DNA from: Streptomyces fildesensis
Lineage (GTDB): Bacteria; Actinomycetota; Actinomycetes; Streptomycetales; Streptomycetaceae
DNA length: 64,000 nucleotides
Direction: 5' to 3'
Assembly (NCBI RefSeq): GCF_016107395.1
Contig: NZ_JAAIKO010000029.1
Span: 1-64,000 of the forward strand
Shown: positions 1 through 8,995 of the stretch, in pieces
Position numbering within the stretch: position 1 is the first letter of the stretch
How the letters are laid out: each line of letters opens with the position of its first letter
Notes under the pieces: generated by a model
What the model was told of the DNA's origin: nothing
Databases searched by the model: none
What the model saw: only the letters and a program-made list of their open reading frames with translations
Program-made: the position numbers and the translations under genes

Positions 1-64
1 CGCGGCCGGCGACCGGGCGGGCAGCCCGGGGCTGTAGAACCCGGAATCCCGCCGGGCAGGCCCC

Positions 65-118
65 AGGGCCTGTCGTCCGGATCTCCGCGACGCCGCGGAG
101 ATCCGGACGACAGGCCCT
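65..118. terminator. 25-bp perfect hairpin downstream of def
   Basis: Bases 65-89 are the exact reverse complement of 94-118, separated by the 4-base loop ACGC. The hairpin starts three bases past the deformylase stop codon (121-123 on the minus strand), so it probably ends that transcript. It has no T-run, as is usual in streptomycetes. A perfect 25-bp stem is longer than a normal terminator needs, so it may also be a dispersed palindromic repeat. Confidence 0.75.
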
Positions 119-120
119 AC

Positions 121-666
121 CTAGTTCTGCCGCGCCCAGGGCGCCCGGCGCGCGGCCCGCAGGGCGCGGCGGCGGCGCAGCCCGCCGAGGCGGTCGGTGA
201 ACAGGCCGCCGTCGAGGTGGTCGCACTCGTGCTGCAGACAGCGGGCGAAGAAGCCGGTGCCGGCGATCCGCACCGGCTCACCGCGGACGTCGAAGCCCTC
301 CACGACCGCGTGGTCGTGGCGGGTGGTGCCCGCGTTGATGCCCGGCAGCGACAGACATCCCTCGGAACCCGTGACGGTGACGCCGTCCACCTCCGCCAAC
401 CGCGGGTTGACGACATGTCCCAGGTGCCGCACGTCCTCGTCGTCGGGGCAGTCGTAGACGAACACCCGCAGGGCCGTACCGATCTGGTTGGCGGCCAGCC
501 CGACGCCGTCGGCGGAGTACATGGTGGCGAACATGTCCTCGACGAGACGGGCCAGTTCGGCGTCGAACGCGGTGACCTCGGCGCACGGCGCATGGAGCAC
601 CGGGTCGCCGATCAGACGCATCGGACGGATGGTGCCGGTACTGCCGGGGATGGTGCCGCGTCGCAT
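121..666 (-). CDS. def: Peptide deformylase
   Basis: This 181-residue protein is a peptide deformylase, the cytoplasmic metalloenzyme that removes the formyl group from the N-terminal methionine of new proteins. All three family motifs are present in order: GVGLAANQIG (residues 54-63), EGCLSLPG (102-109, with metal ligand Cys104) and QHECDHLDG (145-153, with metal ligands His146 and His150 and catalytic Glu147). The long start is preferred over Met16 because actinomycete deformylases carry this N-terminal extension. The C-terminus is very arginine-rich. The gene stands alone on the minus strand, divergent from murT, and ends at a strong hairpin. Confidence 0.95.
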   Translation of the reverse strand: MRRGTIPGSTGTIRPMRLIGDPVLHAPCAEVTAFDAELARLVEDMFATMYSADGVGLAANQIGTALRVFVYDCPDDEDVRHLGHVVNPRLAEVDGVTVTGSEGCLSLPGINAGTTRHDHAVVEGFDVRGEPVRIAGTGFFARCLQHECDHLDGGLFTDRLGGLRRRRALRAARRAPWARQN

Positions 667-846
667 GCCGGCAAGCGTAGAGCCTGTACGTGGCGGGGCG
701 GACAGTGCGGGGGCCGCGCGGGAATGTAGATAGGCTGCTCCGAGACCGAGGCCTCCCGGGTGTTGGATCGGCGTGGAGGGGCGGACACTCGGCCACCGCG
801 AGGCTTGTGCAGGTGTGGGGGCCGGACGCGAGGAGGATGTTAGACG

Positions 847-2085
847 ATGGCAGGCAACTCGGAGCCACTGACTCCGCGGGCCAAGCTGGCCGTGACGGCG
901 GGCAAGGCGGCTGCGGCGGTGTCCCGTGCGGCGGGTCGCGGCAGCGGATCGGTGATCGGCGGACGGGTGGCCCTGAGGGTCGACCCCGATCTGCTGGCCC
1001 GGCTGGCAGGGCACCTCGATGTCGTGCTGGTGTCCGCCACCAACGGCAAGACGACGACGACCCGGCTGCTCGCGGAGGCGCTGCGGGCCAACGGCCCGGT
1101 GGTCTCCAACGCTCTGGGCGCGAACATGCCGGCCGGTATCACCTCGGCGCTCGCCGGCGGCGCGGACGCCCGCTACGGCGTGATCGAGGTCGACGAGAAG
1201 TACCTGGCCGGCGTCGCCCGTGATGTCGCCCCCAAGGCCATCGCCCTGCTGAACCTCTCCCGCGACCAGCTCGACCGCGCGGCCGAGACCCGCATGCTCG
1301 CCGAGCACTGGCGCGAGGGCCTGTCCGGTACGGACGCCATCGTCATCGCCAACGCCGACGACCCGCTGATCACCTGGGCCGCCTCCTCCTGCCCCACCGT
1401 GGTGTGGGTCGCAGCCGGCCAGGAGTGGAAGGACGACGCCTGGTCGTGCCCGTCGTGCGGCGGCGTGCTCCAGCGCCCCTCCGACGACTGGTTCTGCGGT
1501 GACTGCGGCTTCCGCCGTCCCACGCCGACCTGGGCGCTCTCCGGCGACCACGTCATCGACCCGTACGGCGCGGCCTGGCCGATCCGCCTGCAACTGCCGG
1601 GACGGGCCAACAAGTCCAACGCGGCCGTGTCCGCCGCGGCCGCGGCCGCCTTCGGGGTGGAGCCGAAGGTCGCGCTGGAGCGGATGTACGCGGTGCAGGC
1701 GGTGGCCGGACGTTACGACGTCGTCACCTACCTGGAGCGCGAGCTGCGGCTGCTGCTGGCGAAGAACCCGGCCGGCTGGCTGGAGACGTTCTCCCTCATC
1801 GACGGCCCGCCCACCCCGGTGATCCTGTCCGTCAACGCCCGCGGCGCGGACGGCACCGACACCTCCTGGCTGTGGGACGTGGACTACACCCGGCTCGCCG
1901 GGCACCCGATCTACGTCATCGGCGACCGCAAGCTGGACCTCGCGGTCCGCCTGGAGGTCGCGGGACTGGACTTCCGCGTCTGCGCGGACGTCGACGAGGC
2001 GGTGCGCTCCGCGCCCCCCGGCCGGATCGAGACCATCGCCAACTACACGGCCTTCCAGGACCTGCGCCGCCGCGTCGGCAACTGA
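847..2085 (+). CDS. murT: Lipid II isoglutaminyl synthase, Mur-ligase subunit MurT
   Basis: MurT (412 residues) works with GatD to amidate the alpha-carboxyl of D-glutamate in the lipid II stem peptide, using ATP. The Mur-ligase central domain carries the P-loop TNGKTTTT (about residues 65-72). A zinc ribbon of the form CPSCGG...CGDCG lies near residues 200-221, and the C-terminal half is the DUF1727 region typical of MurT. There is no UDP-sugar-binding N-terminal domain, which separates it from MurC-MurF. GAGGAGG lies upstream of the ATG. gatD follows 21 bases after the stop, so the two subunits form an operon. Confidence 0.95.
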   Translation: MAGNSEPLTPRAKLAVTAGKAAAAVSRAAGRGSGSVIGGRVALRVDPDLLARLAGHLDVVLVSATNGKTTTTRLLAEALRANGPVVSNALGANMPAGITSALAGGADARYGVIEVDEKYLAGVARDVAPKAIALLNLSRDQLDRAAETRMLAEHWREGLSGTDAIVIANADDPLITWAASSCPTVVWVAAGQEWKDDAWSCPSCGGVLQRPSDDWFCGDCGFRRPTPTWALSGDHVIDPYGAAWPIRLQLPGRANKSNAAVSAAAAAAFGVEPKVALERMYAVQAVAGRYDVVTYLERELRLLLAKNPAGWLETFSLIDGPPTPVILSVNARGADGTDTSWLWDVDYTRLAGHPIYVIGDRKLDLAVRLEVAGLDFRVCADVDEAVRSAPPGRIETIANYTAFQDLRRRVGN

Positions 2086-2106
2086 CCCGGACAAGGAGAA
2101 GCAAGC

Positions 2107-2835
2107 ATGAGCGATTCCAGCCTTCGCCTGGTGTGGGTCTACCCGGACCTGCTGAGCACCTACGGCGACCAGGGCAACGCCCTGGTCGTGGAGCGGCGTG
2201 CCCGCCAGCGCCGCCTCAACGTCAGCCGGATCGACGTCCGGTCCGACCAGCCCATCCCCACCTCCGGGGACATCTATCTGATCGGCGGCGGTGAGGACCG
2301 CCCGCAGCGCCTCGCCGCGGAGCGGCTGCGCCGCGACGGCGGACTGAACCGCGCGGTCGCCAACGGCGCGATCGTCTTCTCCGTGTGCGCCGGCTACCAG
2401 ATCCTCGGCCATGAGTTCGTGAACGACCTGGGCCGCCCCGAGGCCGGCCTGGGGCTGCTCGACGTCGTCAGCGTGCGCGGTGACGGCGAGCGCTGCGTCG
2501 GCGACGTCCTGGCCGACATCGACCCGCGGCTCGGCCTGCCGCCGCTGACGGGTTTCGAGAACCACCAGGGCATCACCCACGTCGGCCCGAGCGCGCGCCC
2601 GCTGGCGACCGTCCGGTACGGCAAGGGCAACGGGACCGGCGACGGGACCGAGGGCGCGTACAACGACACCGTCTTCGGCACGTACATGCACGGCCCGGTC
2701 ATGGCCCGCAATCCGCAGATCGCCGACCTGCTGCTGAAGCTGGCGCTGGACGTGAACGCCCTGCCGCCGGTCGACGACCAGTGGTACGAGGCGCTGCGCA
2801 CGGAGCGGATCGCGGCGGCGGGCCAGCCCGCCTGA
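2107..2835 (+). CDS. gatD: Lipid II isoglutaminyl synthase, glutaminase subunit GatD
   Basis: GatD (242 residues) is a class-I glutamine amidotransferase that releases ammonia from glutamine and passes it to MurT. The nucleophile is Cys94 in the sequence FSVCAGYQ, and a conserved histidine lies in YMHGP near residue 195. The fold is the stand-alone GATase type also seen in CobB/CobQ, but the partner gene immediately upstream fixes the role. AAGGAG stands a few bases before the ATG. The pair is conserved in Gram-positive bacteria that amidate peptidoglycan. Confidence 0.94.
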   Translation: MSDSSLRLVWVYPDLLSTYGDQGNALVVERRARQRRLNVSRIDVRSDQPIPTSGDIYLIGGGEDRPQRLAAERLRRDGGLNRAVANGAIVFSVCAGYQILGHEFVNDLGRPEAGLGLLDVVSVRGDGERCVGDVLADIDPRLGLPPLTGFENHQGITHVGPSARPLATVRYGKGNGTGDGTEGAYNDTVFGTYMHGPVMARNPQIADLLLKLALDVNALPPVDDQWYEALRTERIAAAGQPA

Positions 2836-2963
2836 GGCGGTGAGCGGTGTCCGCAGTGCGGGCGGCTGTGCGCCGTCCGCCTGCGGCTGGCTAAGGTAAC
2901 GGGGGTTCCATCCGGACGACGGGGTCCGGCCGTCCGTTTGGAAATCGCGGGAGTGCGAGAGCA

Positions 2964-3989
2964 ATGCGTATTGGTGTGCTGACGAGCGGCGGAGACTGCC
3001 CCGGACTCAATGCCGTCATCCGGTCGGTGGTGCACCGCGCCGTGGTCGACCACGGCGATGAGGTCATCGGGTTCCACGACGGCTGGAAGGGCCTGCTGGA
3101 GTGCGACTACCGCAAGCTGGACCTGGACGCCGTCAGCGGCATCCTGGCCCGCGGTGGAACGATCCTGGGCTCGTCCCGGGTGCAGCCCGCGCATCTGCGC
3201 GGTGGCGTGGAGCAGGCCAGGGGCCACGTACGGGACCTGGGCCTGGACGCGATCATCCCGATCGGCGGTGAGGGCACCCTCAAGGCGGCCAAGCTGCTGT
3301 CGGACGCCGGCCTGCCGATCGTGGGCGTGCCCAAGACGATCGACAACGACATCGCGTCGACGGACGTCACCTTCGGGTTCGACACGGCCGTCATGGTCGC
3401 CACCGAGGCCCTCGACCGCCTCAAGACCACCGCCGAATCGCACCAGCGGGTGCTGATCGTCGAGGTCATGGGCCGGCACACCGGCTGGATCGCCCTGCAC
3501 TCGGGCATGGCGGCCGGCGCGCACGCCATCGTGGTGCCGGAGCGGCCCTTCGACATCGGCGAGCTGGCCGATCTGGTCGGCAAGCGGTTCGCGGCGGGCA
3601 AGAAGTTCGCGATCGTCGTGGTCTCCGAGGGTGCCAAGCCGCGTGAGGGCTCGATGGAGTTCTCGTCCGGTGCCAAGGACATCTACGGCCACGAGCGGTT
3701 CACCGGAGTCGCCACCCAGCTGTCGGTGGAGCTGGAGCAGCGCCTCGGCAAGGAGGCGCGGCCGGTGATCCTGGGCCATGTGCAGCGCGGTGGCACGCCC
3801 ACCGCCTACGACCGGGTGCTCGCCACCCGGTTCGGCTGGCACGCGGTGGAGGCCGTCCACAACGGTGACTTCGGGATGATGACGGCGCTGCGCGGCACCG
3901 ACATCAAGCTGGTGCCGCTGGCCGAGGCCGTCGAGCACCTCAAGACCGTGCCGGCCGAGCGCTACATCGAGGCCGAGTGCGTCCTGTAG
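2964..3989 (+). CDS. pfkA: 6-phosphofructokinase
   Basis: This 341-residue enzyme phosphorylates fructose 6-phosphate to fructose 1,6-bisphosphate, the committed step of glycolysis. The N-terminus has the nucleotide-binding pattern TSGGDCPGLNAVIR. The donor site reads GGEGTLKAA; glycine after the acidic residue is the form associated with ATP, where PPi-dependent enzymes have aspartate. The catalytic loop PKTIDNDI is present, as are MGRHTGWIA and GHVQRGGTP. Length and motifs fit the actinobacterial PfkA group. The gene is monocistronic, with a strong terminator about 60 bases downstream. Confidence 0.95.
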   Translation: MRIGVLTSGGDCPGLNAVIRSVVHRAVVDHGDEVIGFHDGWKGLLECDYRKLDLDAVSGILARGGTILGSSRVQPAHLRGGVEQARGHVRDLGLDAIIPIGGEGTLKAAKLLSDAGLPIVGVPKTIDNDIASTDVTFGFDTAVMVATEALDRLKTTAESHQRVLIVEVMGRHTGWIALHSGMAAGAHAIVVPERPFDIGELADLVGKRFAAGKKFAIVVVSEGAKPREGSMEFSSGAKDIYGHERFTGVATQLSVELEQRLGKEARPVILGHVQRGGTPTAYDRVLATRFGWHAVEAVHNGDFGMMTALRGTDIKLVPLAEAVEHLKTVPAERYIEAECVL

Positions 3990-4052
3990 CCGGGCCCGTC
4001 CGCCTTCCGGTGGACGCTGTGCCGGGCTGCCGCCCGCTTCCGACGTAACGGG

Positions 4053-4086
4053 GCCGCCCCCGGCCGCATCACCGGCCGGGGGCGGC
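4053..4086 (+). terminator. Terminator hairpin after pfkA
   Basis: A perfect 14-bp GC-rich stem (4053-4066 with 4073-4086) closes a 6-base loop (CATCAC). It lies between the pfkA stop and the next gene on the same strand, where a factor-independent terminator is expected. Confidence 0.85.
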
Positions 4087-4174
4087 TCTAGTCTGGTGCG
4101 GGCGCACGGGTCGAATCGGCACAATGCCGGACGGCGCGGGCGGGGCAGTCGGCACGAACAGGAGAGAGTGACCC

Positions 4175-5134
4175 ATGGACCACGGCGGACACGGCATGCC
4201 GATGGACTTGCCGCCGTTCACCCTCGGTCGGGGGCTGGAGTTCAGCGGCGACCCGGTGTTCCTGGCAGGCTGCCTGCTGGCGCTCGGGCTGTACGGGTGG
4301 GGCGTGGTGCGGCTGTGGCGGCGCGGCGACCGCTGGCCGGCCGGCCGGATCGTGGCCTTCGTGCTGGGCGTACTGACCGTGGCCTCGGTGATGTGCACCG
4401 CGATGAACGACTACGGCATGGTCATGTTCAGCGTGCACATGGTGCAGCACATGGTCATCAGCATGCTCTCCCCCATCCTGCTGCTGCTGGGCGCTCCGGT
4501 GACGCTGGCCCTGCGGGCGCTGCCGGCAACCGCGCACGGACGCGGCCGCAAGGGGCCGCGTGAGCTGCTGGTGGTCTTCCTGCACAGCCGGTACATGCGG
4601 CTCGTCACCCATCCCGCGTTCACGATCCCGCTGTTCATCGCGAGCCTGTACGCGGTGTACTTCTCGCCGCTCTTCGACTTCCTGATGGGCAGCAGGCTGG
4701 GACACATCGCGATGATGACCCACTTCCTCGCCGTCGGCCTGGTCTTTTTCTGGCCGATCATGGGCGTGGACCCGGGGCCGCACCGCCCCAGCCACATCAT
4801 GCGGATGCTGGAGCTGTTCGCGGGAATGCCGTTCCACGCGTTCTTCGGCATCGCCCTGATGATGGGCACCGAACCGATGGTGACCACGTTCCTGCATCCC
4901 CCGGCGTCCCTCGGGGTAGATCCATTGCAGGACCAGAGCGCGGCGGGCGGCATCGCCTGGGCGTTCAGCGAGATCCCGTCGGTCCTCGTGCTGGTGGCGC
5001 TGCTGTTCCAGTGGTACACCTCCGATCAACGGCAGGCGCGGCGGTCGGATCGCGCGGCCGACCGGGACGGGGACGCGGAGCTGGTGGCGTACAACGCCTA
5101 TTTGGCATCCTTGGATGCTCGCGGTCGCGGCTGA
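4175..5134 (+). CDS. CtaG-family cytochrome c oxidase assembly membrane protein
   Basis: This 319-residue integral membrane protein matches the caa3-type CtaG family (PF09678), linked to assembly of heme-copper oxidase and copper handling. The N-terminus is rich in histidine and methionine (MDHGGHGMPMD). Several hydrophobic segments follow, with conserved histidines in VHMVQHMVI and MMTHFLAVGLVFFWPI. The C-terminus is charged and cytoplasmic. AGGAGAG precedes the ATG. The next gene follows within 26 bases, so they may be cotranscribed, although its function does not obviously match. Family assignment is strong; the exact substrate is inferred. Confidence 0.88.
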   Translation: MDHGGHGMPMDLPPFTLGRGLEFSGDPVFLAGCLLALGLYGWGVVRLWRRGDRWPAGRIVAFVLGVLTVASVMCTAMNDYGMVMFSVHMVQHMVISMLSPILLLLGAPVTLALRALPATAHGRGRKGPRELLVVFLHSRYMRLVTHPAFTIPLFIASLYAVYFSPLFDFLMGSRLGHIAMMTHFLAVGLVFFWPIMGVDPGPHRPSHIMRMLELFAGMPFHAFFGIALMMGTEPMVTTFLHPPASLGVDPLQDQSAAGGIAWAFSEIPSVLVLVALLFQWYTSDQRQARRSDRAADRDGDAELVAYNAYLASLDARGRG

Positions 5135-5160
5135 AACAGCTGACCAAAGGGAGGCGCGAG

Positions 5161-6192
5161 ATGGGGGACCAGGTGCGGATATCGGGCGGAGCGCTGGAGC
5201 TGCCGGGCGGAGTGACGGTGCGGTTCATGCGCACGTTGCGGCTGCCCGAGACCGGGACGCATCCGCTGCCGCCGGGGATCGGCACGTTTCCGCTGCGCCG
5301 GGTGGCGGACTATCCGGACCGGGCGCCCGCCGAGTGGCTGACCCGCGGCGGTGTGGTGCTGCCGGTCTACCAGCGCGAGGCGATGTGGCTGAGTTTCTCC
5401 TCGCCGGTGCCGGCCGCGCTCCAGGTGGGCGTGGGCAAGGTGTGTGCGGTCTCGGGGCAGCCGTGGAGCGATCGGCTGTCACAGGATCCGCAGAACTACG
5501 TGGTGCTGCCCCGGCAGCCCTGGCTGGACGGCATCAACTCCGGATCCGGCACGATCCGGCAGTTCGTGGCGGTTCCGCTGGGCCTGGGGGCGACGGTGGA
5601 GGGCCAGGTCTCCGGCGAGGAGGTCTGGGGCGGGGTGCAGCTGCAGGTCTTCGAGCTGCGGGACGAGCCGCTCGCGGTCTGGCGCGCCGAGCAGGAGCGG
5701 CGCGCGGTCGCCACCCGCGGGCCCTGGGGCGTCGCCGCCGAGGAGGACGAGGGAATGCCGCCCATGGCGGGCTACGGCGCGGCGATGCCGATGGAGGCCA
5801 TGGCCGCCCCTGCCGCACCATCGATGGGCCTGGGCGCGGGCGGCCGGATGCGCCAGGAGGTGTACCGCGACGAGCGGCTGCCGGGCGACTGGCGGCCGAC
5901 CCCGTCGGGCCGGGTCTTCGTCCATCTGGCGACCGCCCCGCAGTGGCGGCAGATCACCGGCGAGGCGCCGCCGCCGTCCCCGGTGGACCGGGCGGCCTAC
6001 AACGCGGCGGGCCTGCCCTGGTTCGACTACTACGACGCGGACGCCGCCGATCTGGCGGCCGCGGCACCACTGGCGGACGTGAAGCCGGTGGGCGACTGGC
6101 TGGGCGACGACCAGCAGCCGTGGGCGCCGGTCCAGCCCGGCCAGGTGAAGAAACTCAAGGACGACGGCCAGGTGACCGACGGCGACTGGTAG
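5161..6192 (+). CDS. Hypothetical protein, conserved in actinomycetes
   Basis: I do not recognise a functional family for this 343-residue soluble protein. It has no signal peptide or membrane segment. The first ~170 residues are mixed beta-like sequence with conserved-looking tryptophans (EAMWLSF, QPWSDR, EVWGGVQLQV). A flexible Ala/Met/Pro-rich linker sits near residues 195-225, and an acidic tail near 280-343 contains WFDYYDADAADL. The ATG at 5161 is chosen because GGGAGGCGCGAG lies directly before it. Codon use matches the neighbouring genes, so it is a real gene. Confidence 0.8.
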   Translation: MGDQVRISGGALELPGGVTVRFMRTLRLPETGTHPLPPGIGTFPLRRVADYPDRAPAEWLTRGGVVLPVYQREAMWLSFSSPVPAALQVGVGKVCAVSGQPWSDRLSQDPQNYVVLPRQPWLDGINSGSGTIRQFVAVPLGLGATVEGQVSGEEVWGGVQLQVFELRDEPLAVWRAEQERRAVATRGPWGVAAEEDEGMPPMAGYGAAMPMEAMAAPAAPSMGLGAGGRMRQEVYRDERLPGDWRPTPSGRVFVHLATAPQWRQITGEAPPPSPVDRAAYNAAGLPWFDYYDADAADLAAAAPLADVKPVGDWLGDDQQPWAPVQPGQVKKLKDDGQVTDGDW

Positions 6193-6274
6193 CGCCGGAG
6201 GCGGCGGCCGGTCACCATGGAGACCGGGCCGCCACCGGGCGGGTCGTCCTGGGATTCTCGGGGAGGAGGGCCTC

Positions 6275-6436
6275 ATGCCGACACCCGCGAAGGCGATGGC
6301 GGTGTGCACCGCGGCATCTCTGGTGGCCGTGTCCGCCTATACGGTGGCGCTGGGCGCGAACGGCTGGCTGTGGTTCGCCTGGGTGCTGCTCGGGCTCTGC
6401 ACCGCCGCGGTGTTCGCCATCCGGCTCCCCCGCTGA
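6275..6436 (+). CDS. Small membrane protein, 53 residues
   Basis: This short gene starts at an ATG preceded by GGGAGGAGGG and ends in TGA after 53 residues. It encodes MPTPAKAMAVC followed by two hydrophobic stretches, ending in the positively charged AIRLPR. That pattern suggests a single-pass or hairpin inner-membrane peptide. The strong ribosome site and the placement between two plus-strand genes support it. No family is recognised. Confidence 0.6.
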   Translation: MPTPAKAMAVCTAASLVAVSAYTVALGANGWLWFAWVLLGLCTAAVFAIRLPR

Positions 6437-6593
6437 CCTCTGGGCGCACTCCGCGGCCACCCGGTTCACCCGAAGGGCCCCGCGCCCCGGCACCGCCGAT
6501 ACCGGTACTCTCGCGCCCCGCCCGTATCGGCACTACTGTGCCTGGTCACCGGGGTGCGGGCGCTCCCCGGCGTGGAGGGGGGAAACGGGCCGC

Positions 6594-7343
6594 GTGTTCT
6601 ACCACGTGCTCAAATACGTGATCCTTGGGCCGTTGCTGCGGCTGCTGTTCCGGCCGCGGATCGAGGGGCTGGAGCACATTCCGGACGACGGTGCCGCGAT
6701 CGTCGCGGGCAACCATCTGTCGTTCTCCGATCACTTCCTGATGCCGGCGATCCTGCCGCGCCGGATCACCTTCCTGGCCAAGGCCGAGTACTTCACCGGC
6801 GCCGGGCTGAAGGGCCGGCTGACCGCCGCGTTCTTCCGCGGGGTGGGCCAGATCCCGGTGGACCGGGCGGGCGGCAAGGCCTCCCAGGCGGCGCTGAAGT
6901 CCGGGCTCGCGGTGCTGCGGCGGGGCCAGCTGCTGGGCATCTATCCGGAGGGCACCCGGTCGCACGACGGCCGGCTGTACAAGGGGCGTACCGGGGTCGC
7001 GGCGATGGCGATCACGGCTCAGGTGCCGGTGATCCCGTGCGCGATGGTGGGCACCTTCGAACTGCAGCCGCCCGGCCGCAAGCTCCCCCGGCTGGGCCGG
7101 GTCACGATCCGCTTCGGCACGCCTCTGGAGTTCAGCCGGTTCGAGGGCATGGAGGGCGAGCGGTACGTGGTGCGGTCGGCGACCGACGAGATCATGTACG
7201 CGATCCTGGCGATGTCCGGGCAGGAGTACGTCGACCGCTACGCGAACGAGGTCAAGGCCGAGCAGGCACGCGGCGTCGCGGCGCTGCTGCGCCGGCCGCC
7301 GGGAAAGGGCGAACCGCGCGACGAGCCGCCGTCGCCGCGCTAG
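6594..7343 (+). CDS. 1-acyl-sn-glycerol-3-phosphate acyltransferase (PlsC family)
   Basis: This 249-residue membrane-associated enzyme transfers an acyl chain to lysophosphatidate in phospholipid synthesis. The HX4D catalytic motif is NHLSFSD, and the glycerol-phosphate-binding motif is YPEGTRS. VPVIPCAMVGT matches the later conserved block. The GTG start at 6594 is set by GGAGGGGGGA upstream. The C-terminus is a charged extension rich in Arg and Pro. The TAG stop shares its CTAG with the stop codon of the convergent DUF1707 gene. Confidence 0.9.
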   Translation: MFYHVLKYVILGPLLRLLFRPRIEGLEHIPDDGAAIVAGNHLSFSDHFLMPAILPRRITFLAKAEYFTGAGLKGRLTAAFFRGVGQIPVDRAGGKASQAALKSGLAVLRRGQLLGIYPEGTRSHDGRLYKGRTGVAAMAITAQVPVIPCAMVGTFELQPPGRKLPRLGRVTIRFGTPLEFSRFEGMEGERYVVRSATDEIMYAILAMSGQEYVDRYANEVKAEQARGVAALLRRPPGKGEPRDEPPSPR

Positions 7344-7951
7344 CGCCCGTCCCGCCAGGGGTACTTGTAACTGCGCATGACCCGGACATGGCCGAACACG
7401 GACCGGCCGGTGATGTGCACCACGGGGCCGTCCTCGTCCCAGTCCTCCTTGGTCCTGTCGTGTCCGCCGAGCTGGGAGCGCTTGCCGAACAGGGCGGTCC
7501 CGGTGTCGTAGACCCGCGCGTTGTCGGGGACCAGGATCTCCACCTTGCCACAGAACGAACCGGCCTCGATGACGACTTCACGGCGGGTGAACACCGCCTG
7601 CCGCAGGTCGATCACGACGGCGCCGAACCGGGCGCGCGCGACGGTGTGCGGCGGGACCGGCCACTGGCCGCCGCGCCGGATCTTGCTGAAGAGGGCGTCG
7701 ACGGGATCCGTGTCGGTGGGGGCGACCAGGTGCGCGCCCGCCGCCGGCTCCGGCAGATCGCCGGTGATCGGGGCGAGTTCACCGCGGGTGCGCGCCGAGT
7801 ACGTGGCTTCGAGCCGCTCGGCGTGCTCGTCCGTGGTGAGCCGGCCGGTCGCGAGCGCGTCGGCGAGAATCGCGGCGGTCTGGTCGCGCTCCTGGTCCGA
7901 CGCGCGCACGTCGATGTCGGCGGAGCGGGGCTCCGCTGGGGTGTCGGACAC
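7340..7951 (-). CDS. DUF1707 protein with LiaF-like C-terminal domain
   Basis: This 203-residue protein has an N-terminal DUF1707 segment (about residues 10-65, beginning DIDVRASDQERD), a short helical module common in actinomycetes. The C-terminal ~110 residues form a beta-rich domain like the LiaF/cell-wall-antibiotic response fold (RFGAVVIDLRQAVF...VEILVPDNARV). No transmembrane segment is evident. The GTG start at 7951 is chosen because AGGAGG lies 7-8 bases upstream on the minus strand. A role in envelope stress sensing is only an inference from the C-terminal domain. Confidence 0.8.
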   Translation of the reverse strand: MSDTPAEPRSADIDVRASDQERDQTAAILADALATGRLTTDEHAERLEATYSARTRGELAPITGDLPEPAAGAHLVAPTDTDPVDALFSKIRRGGQWPVPPHTVARARFGAVVIDLRQAVFTRREVVIEAGSFCGKVEILVPDNARVYDTGTALFGKRSQLGGHDRTKEDWDEDGPVVHITGRSVFGHVRVMRSYKYPWRDGR

Positions 7952-8164
7952 CGGGCAACCTCCTGATCGGACGCGGACCAGACTTACGCTATATCGCGAC
8001 TGTCGCGTTCGCAAGGTCCGCGTCGGGCGACGGGCCGGAGCCGTCCGGAACGCAGCCGAACCCGGTCCACGACCGGGCCCCGCAGGAGGTAAACCGCTGG
8101 CTCCGCCGCAGGTGAGGGCCATAGGGTCGGGAGCCGTGAACACCAACAGAACAAGGCGCGCGGC

Positions 8165-8995
8165 ATGAGCGCCCGGCTGCGCGGCATCGCCCGGCACACC
8201 CAGGAGATCGTCGCGGCGGGCCGGTATCCGGCGCCCAGCGGCCGGGACGTTTCGATCGCCGCCGGCGTCGCCCGCGCGGTCTCCGGGACCCGGCTGTTCG
8301 GGCCCGAGCCGGTGGACGTGCCTCCGCCGTCCGCTCCGCCGGCGGCCACCGCCTTCGGCGTGACCGGTGAGAGCAGCCTCCAGGCCGCGCGCCGGCTGAG
8401 GGCGGCCTCGGACGGGCCCGTCGCCGTCCTCAACTTCTCCTCGGCCCGCAACCCGGGCGGCGGTTACCTCAACGGCGCCCAGGCGCAGGAGGAATCACTG
8501 TGCCGCGCGTCGGCCCTCTACACGTGCGTGGTGAGCACACCGGACTTCTACGCCGTCCACCGTGCCGACCGCGACCCCTTCTACACGGACCGGGTCATCC
8601 ACTCCCCCGCCGTACCGGTCTTCCGCGACGACCGCGGCGCGCTGCTGGAGGAGCCGTACGAGGCGGGCTTCCTGACCTCTCCCGCGCCGAACGCCGGGGT
8701 GATCACCCGCAATCTCCCCGACCGGGTGGACCTGATCCCGCGGGCGCTGCTGACGCGCGCGGAGCGCGTCCTGGAGGTCGCCGCCGCCCAGGGCTGCCGG
8801 CGGCTGGTGCTGGGCGCCTGGGGCTGTGGGGTCTTCCAGTGCGATCCGGCGCAGGTCGCGGACGCCTTCCACCGCCATCTGACCGGCTCCGGGCGCTTCG
8901 CCGGCCGGTTCGACGAGGTCGTCTTCCCGGTGCTGGACCGGCGCGAGGACTCCCCCACCCGCGCCGCATTCGCCGCGAGGTTTAATGAGTCATGA
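8165..8995 (+). CDS. Microbial-type poly(ADP-ribose) glycohydrolase (TIGR02452 macrodomain)
   Basis: This 276-residue protein belongs to the TIGR02452 family of bacterial PARG-type macrodomains, which cleave ADP-ribose-ribose bonds. The PARG signature GGG-X-QEE is present as GGGYLNGAQAQEE near residues 98-110, containing the catalytic glutamates. The helical N-terminal region and the core LVLGAWGCGVFQ also fit. No other domain is attached. The stop overlaps the next start in an ATGA, so the gene is translationally coupled to the YbaK-cupin gene. Enzymatic activity follows from the family; the cellular substrate is unknown. Confidence 0.88.
   Translation: MSARLRGIARHTQEIVAAGRYPAPSGRDVSIAAGVARAVSGTRLFGPEPVDVPPPSAPPAATAFGVTGESSLQAARRLRAASDGPVAVLNFSSARNPGGGYLNGAQAQEESLCRASALYTCVVSTPDFYAVHRADRDPFYTDRVIHSPAVPVFRDDRGALLEEPYEAGFLTSPAPNAGVITRNLPDRVDLIPRALLTRAERVLEVAAAQGCRRLVLGAWGCGVFQCDPAQVADAFHRHLTGSGRFAGRFDEVVFPVLDRREDSPTRAAFAARFNES

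Noticed and set aside
121..2964. Minus-strand open frame of 947 codons
   Set aside because: Only its final part is the real deformylase. The rest is antisense to murT-gatD and arises from high GC, with Arg/Pro/Ala-rich nonsense sequence.
6495..6541. GCCGATAC / GTATCGGC inverted repeat before the acyltransferase
   Set aside because: The arms are 8 bp with a 31-base loop, which is expected by chance in this composition.
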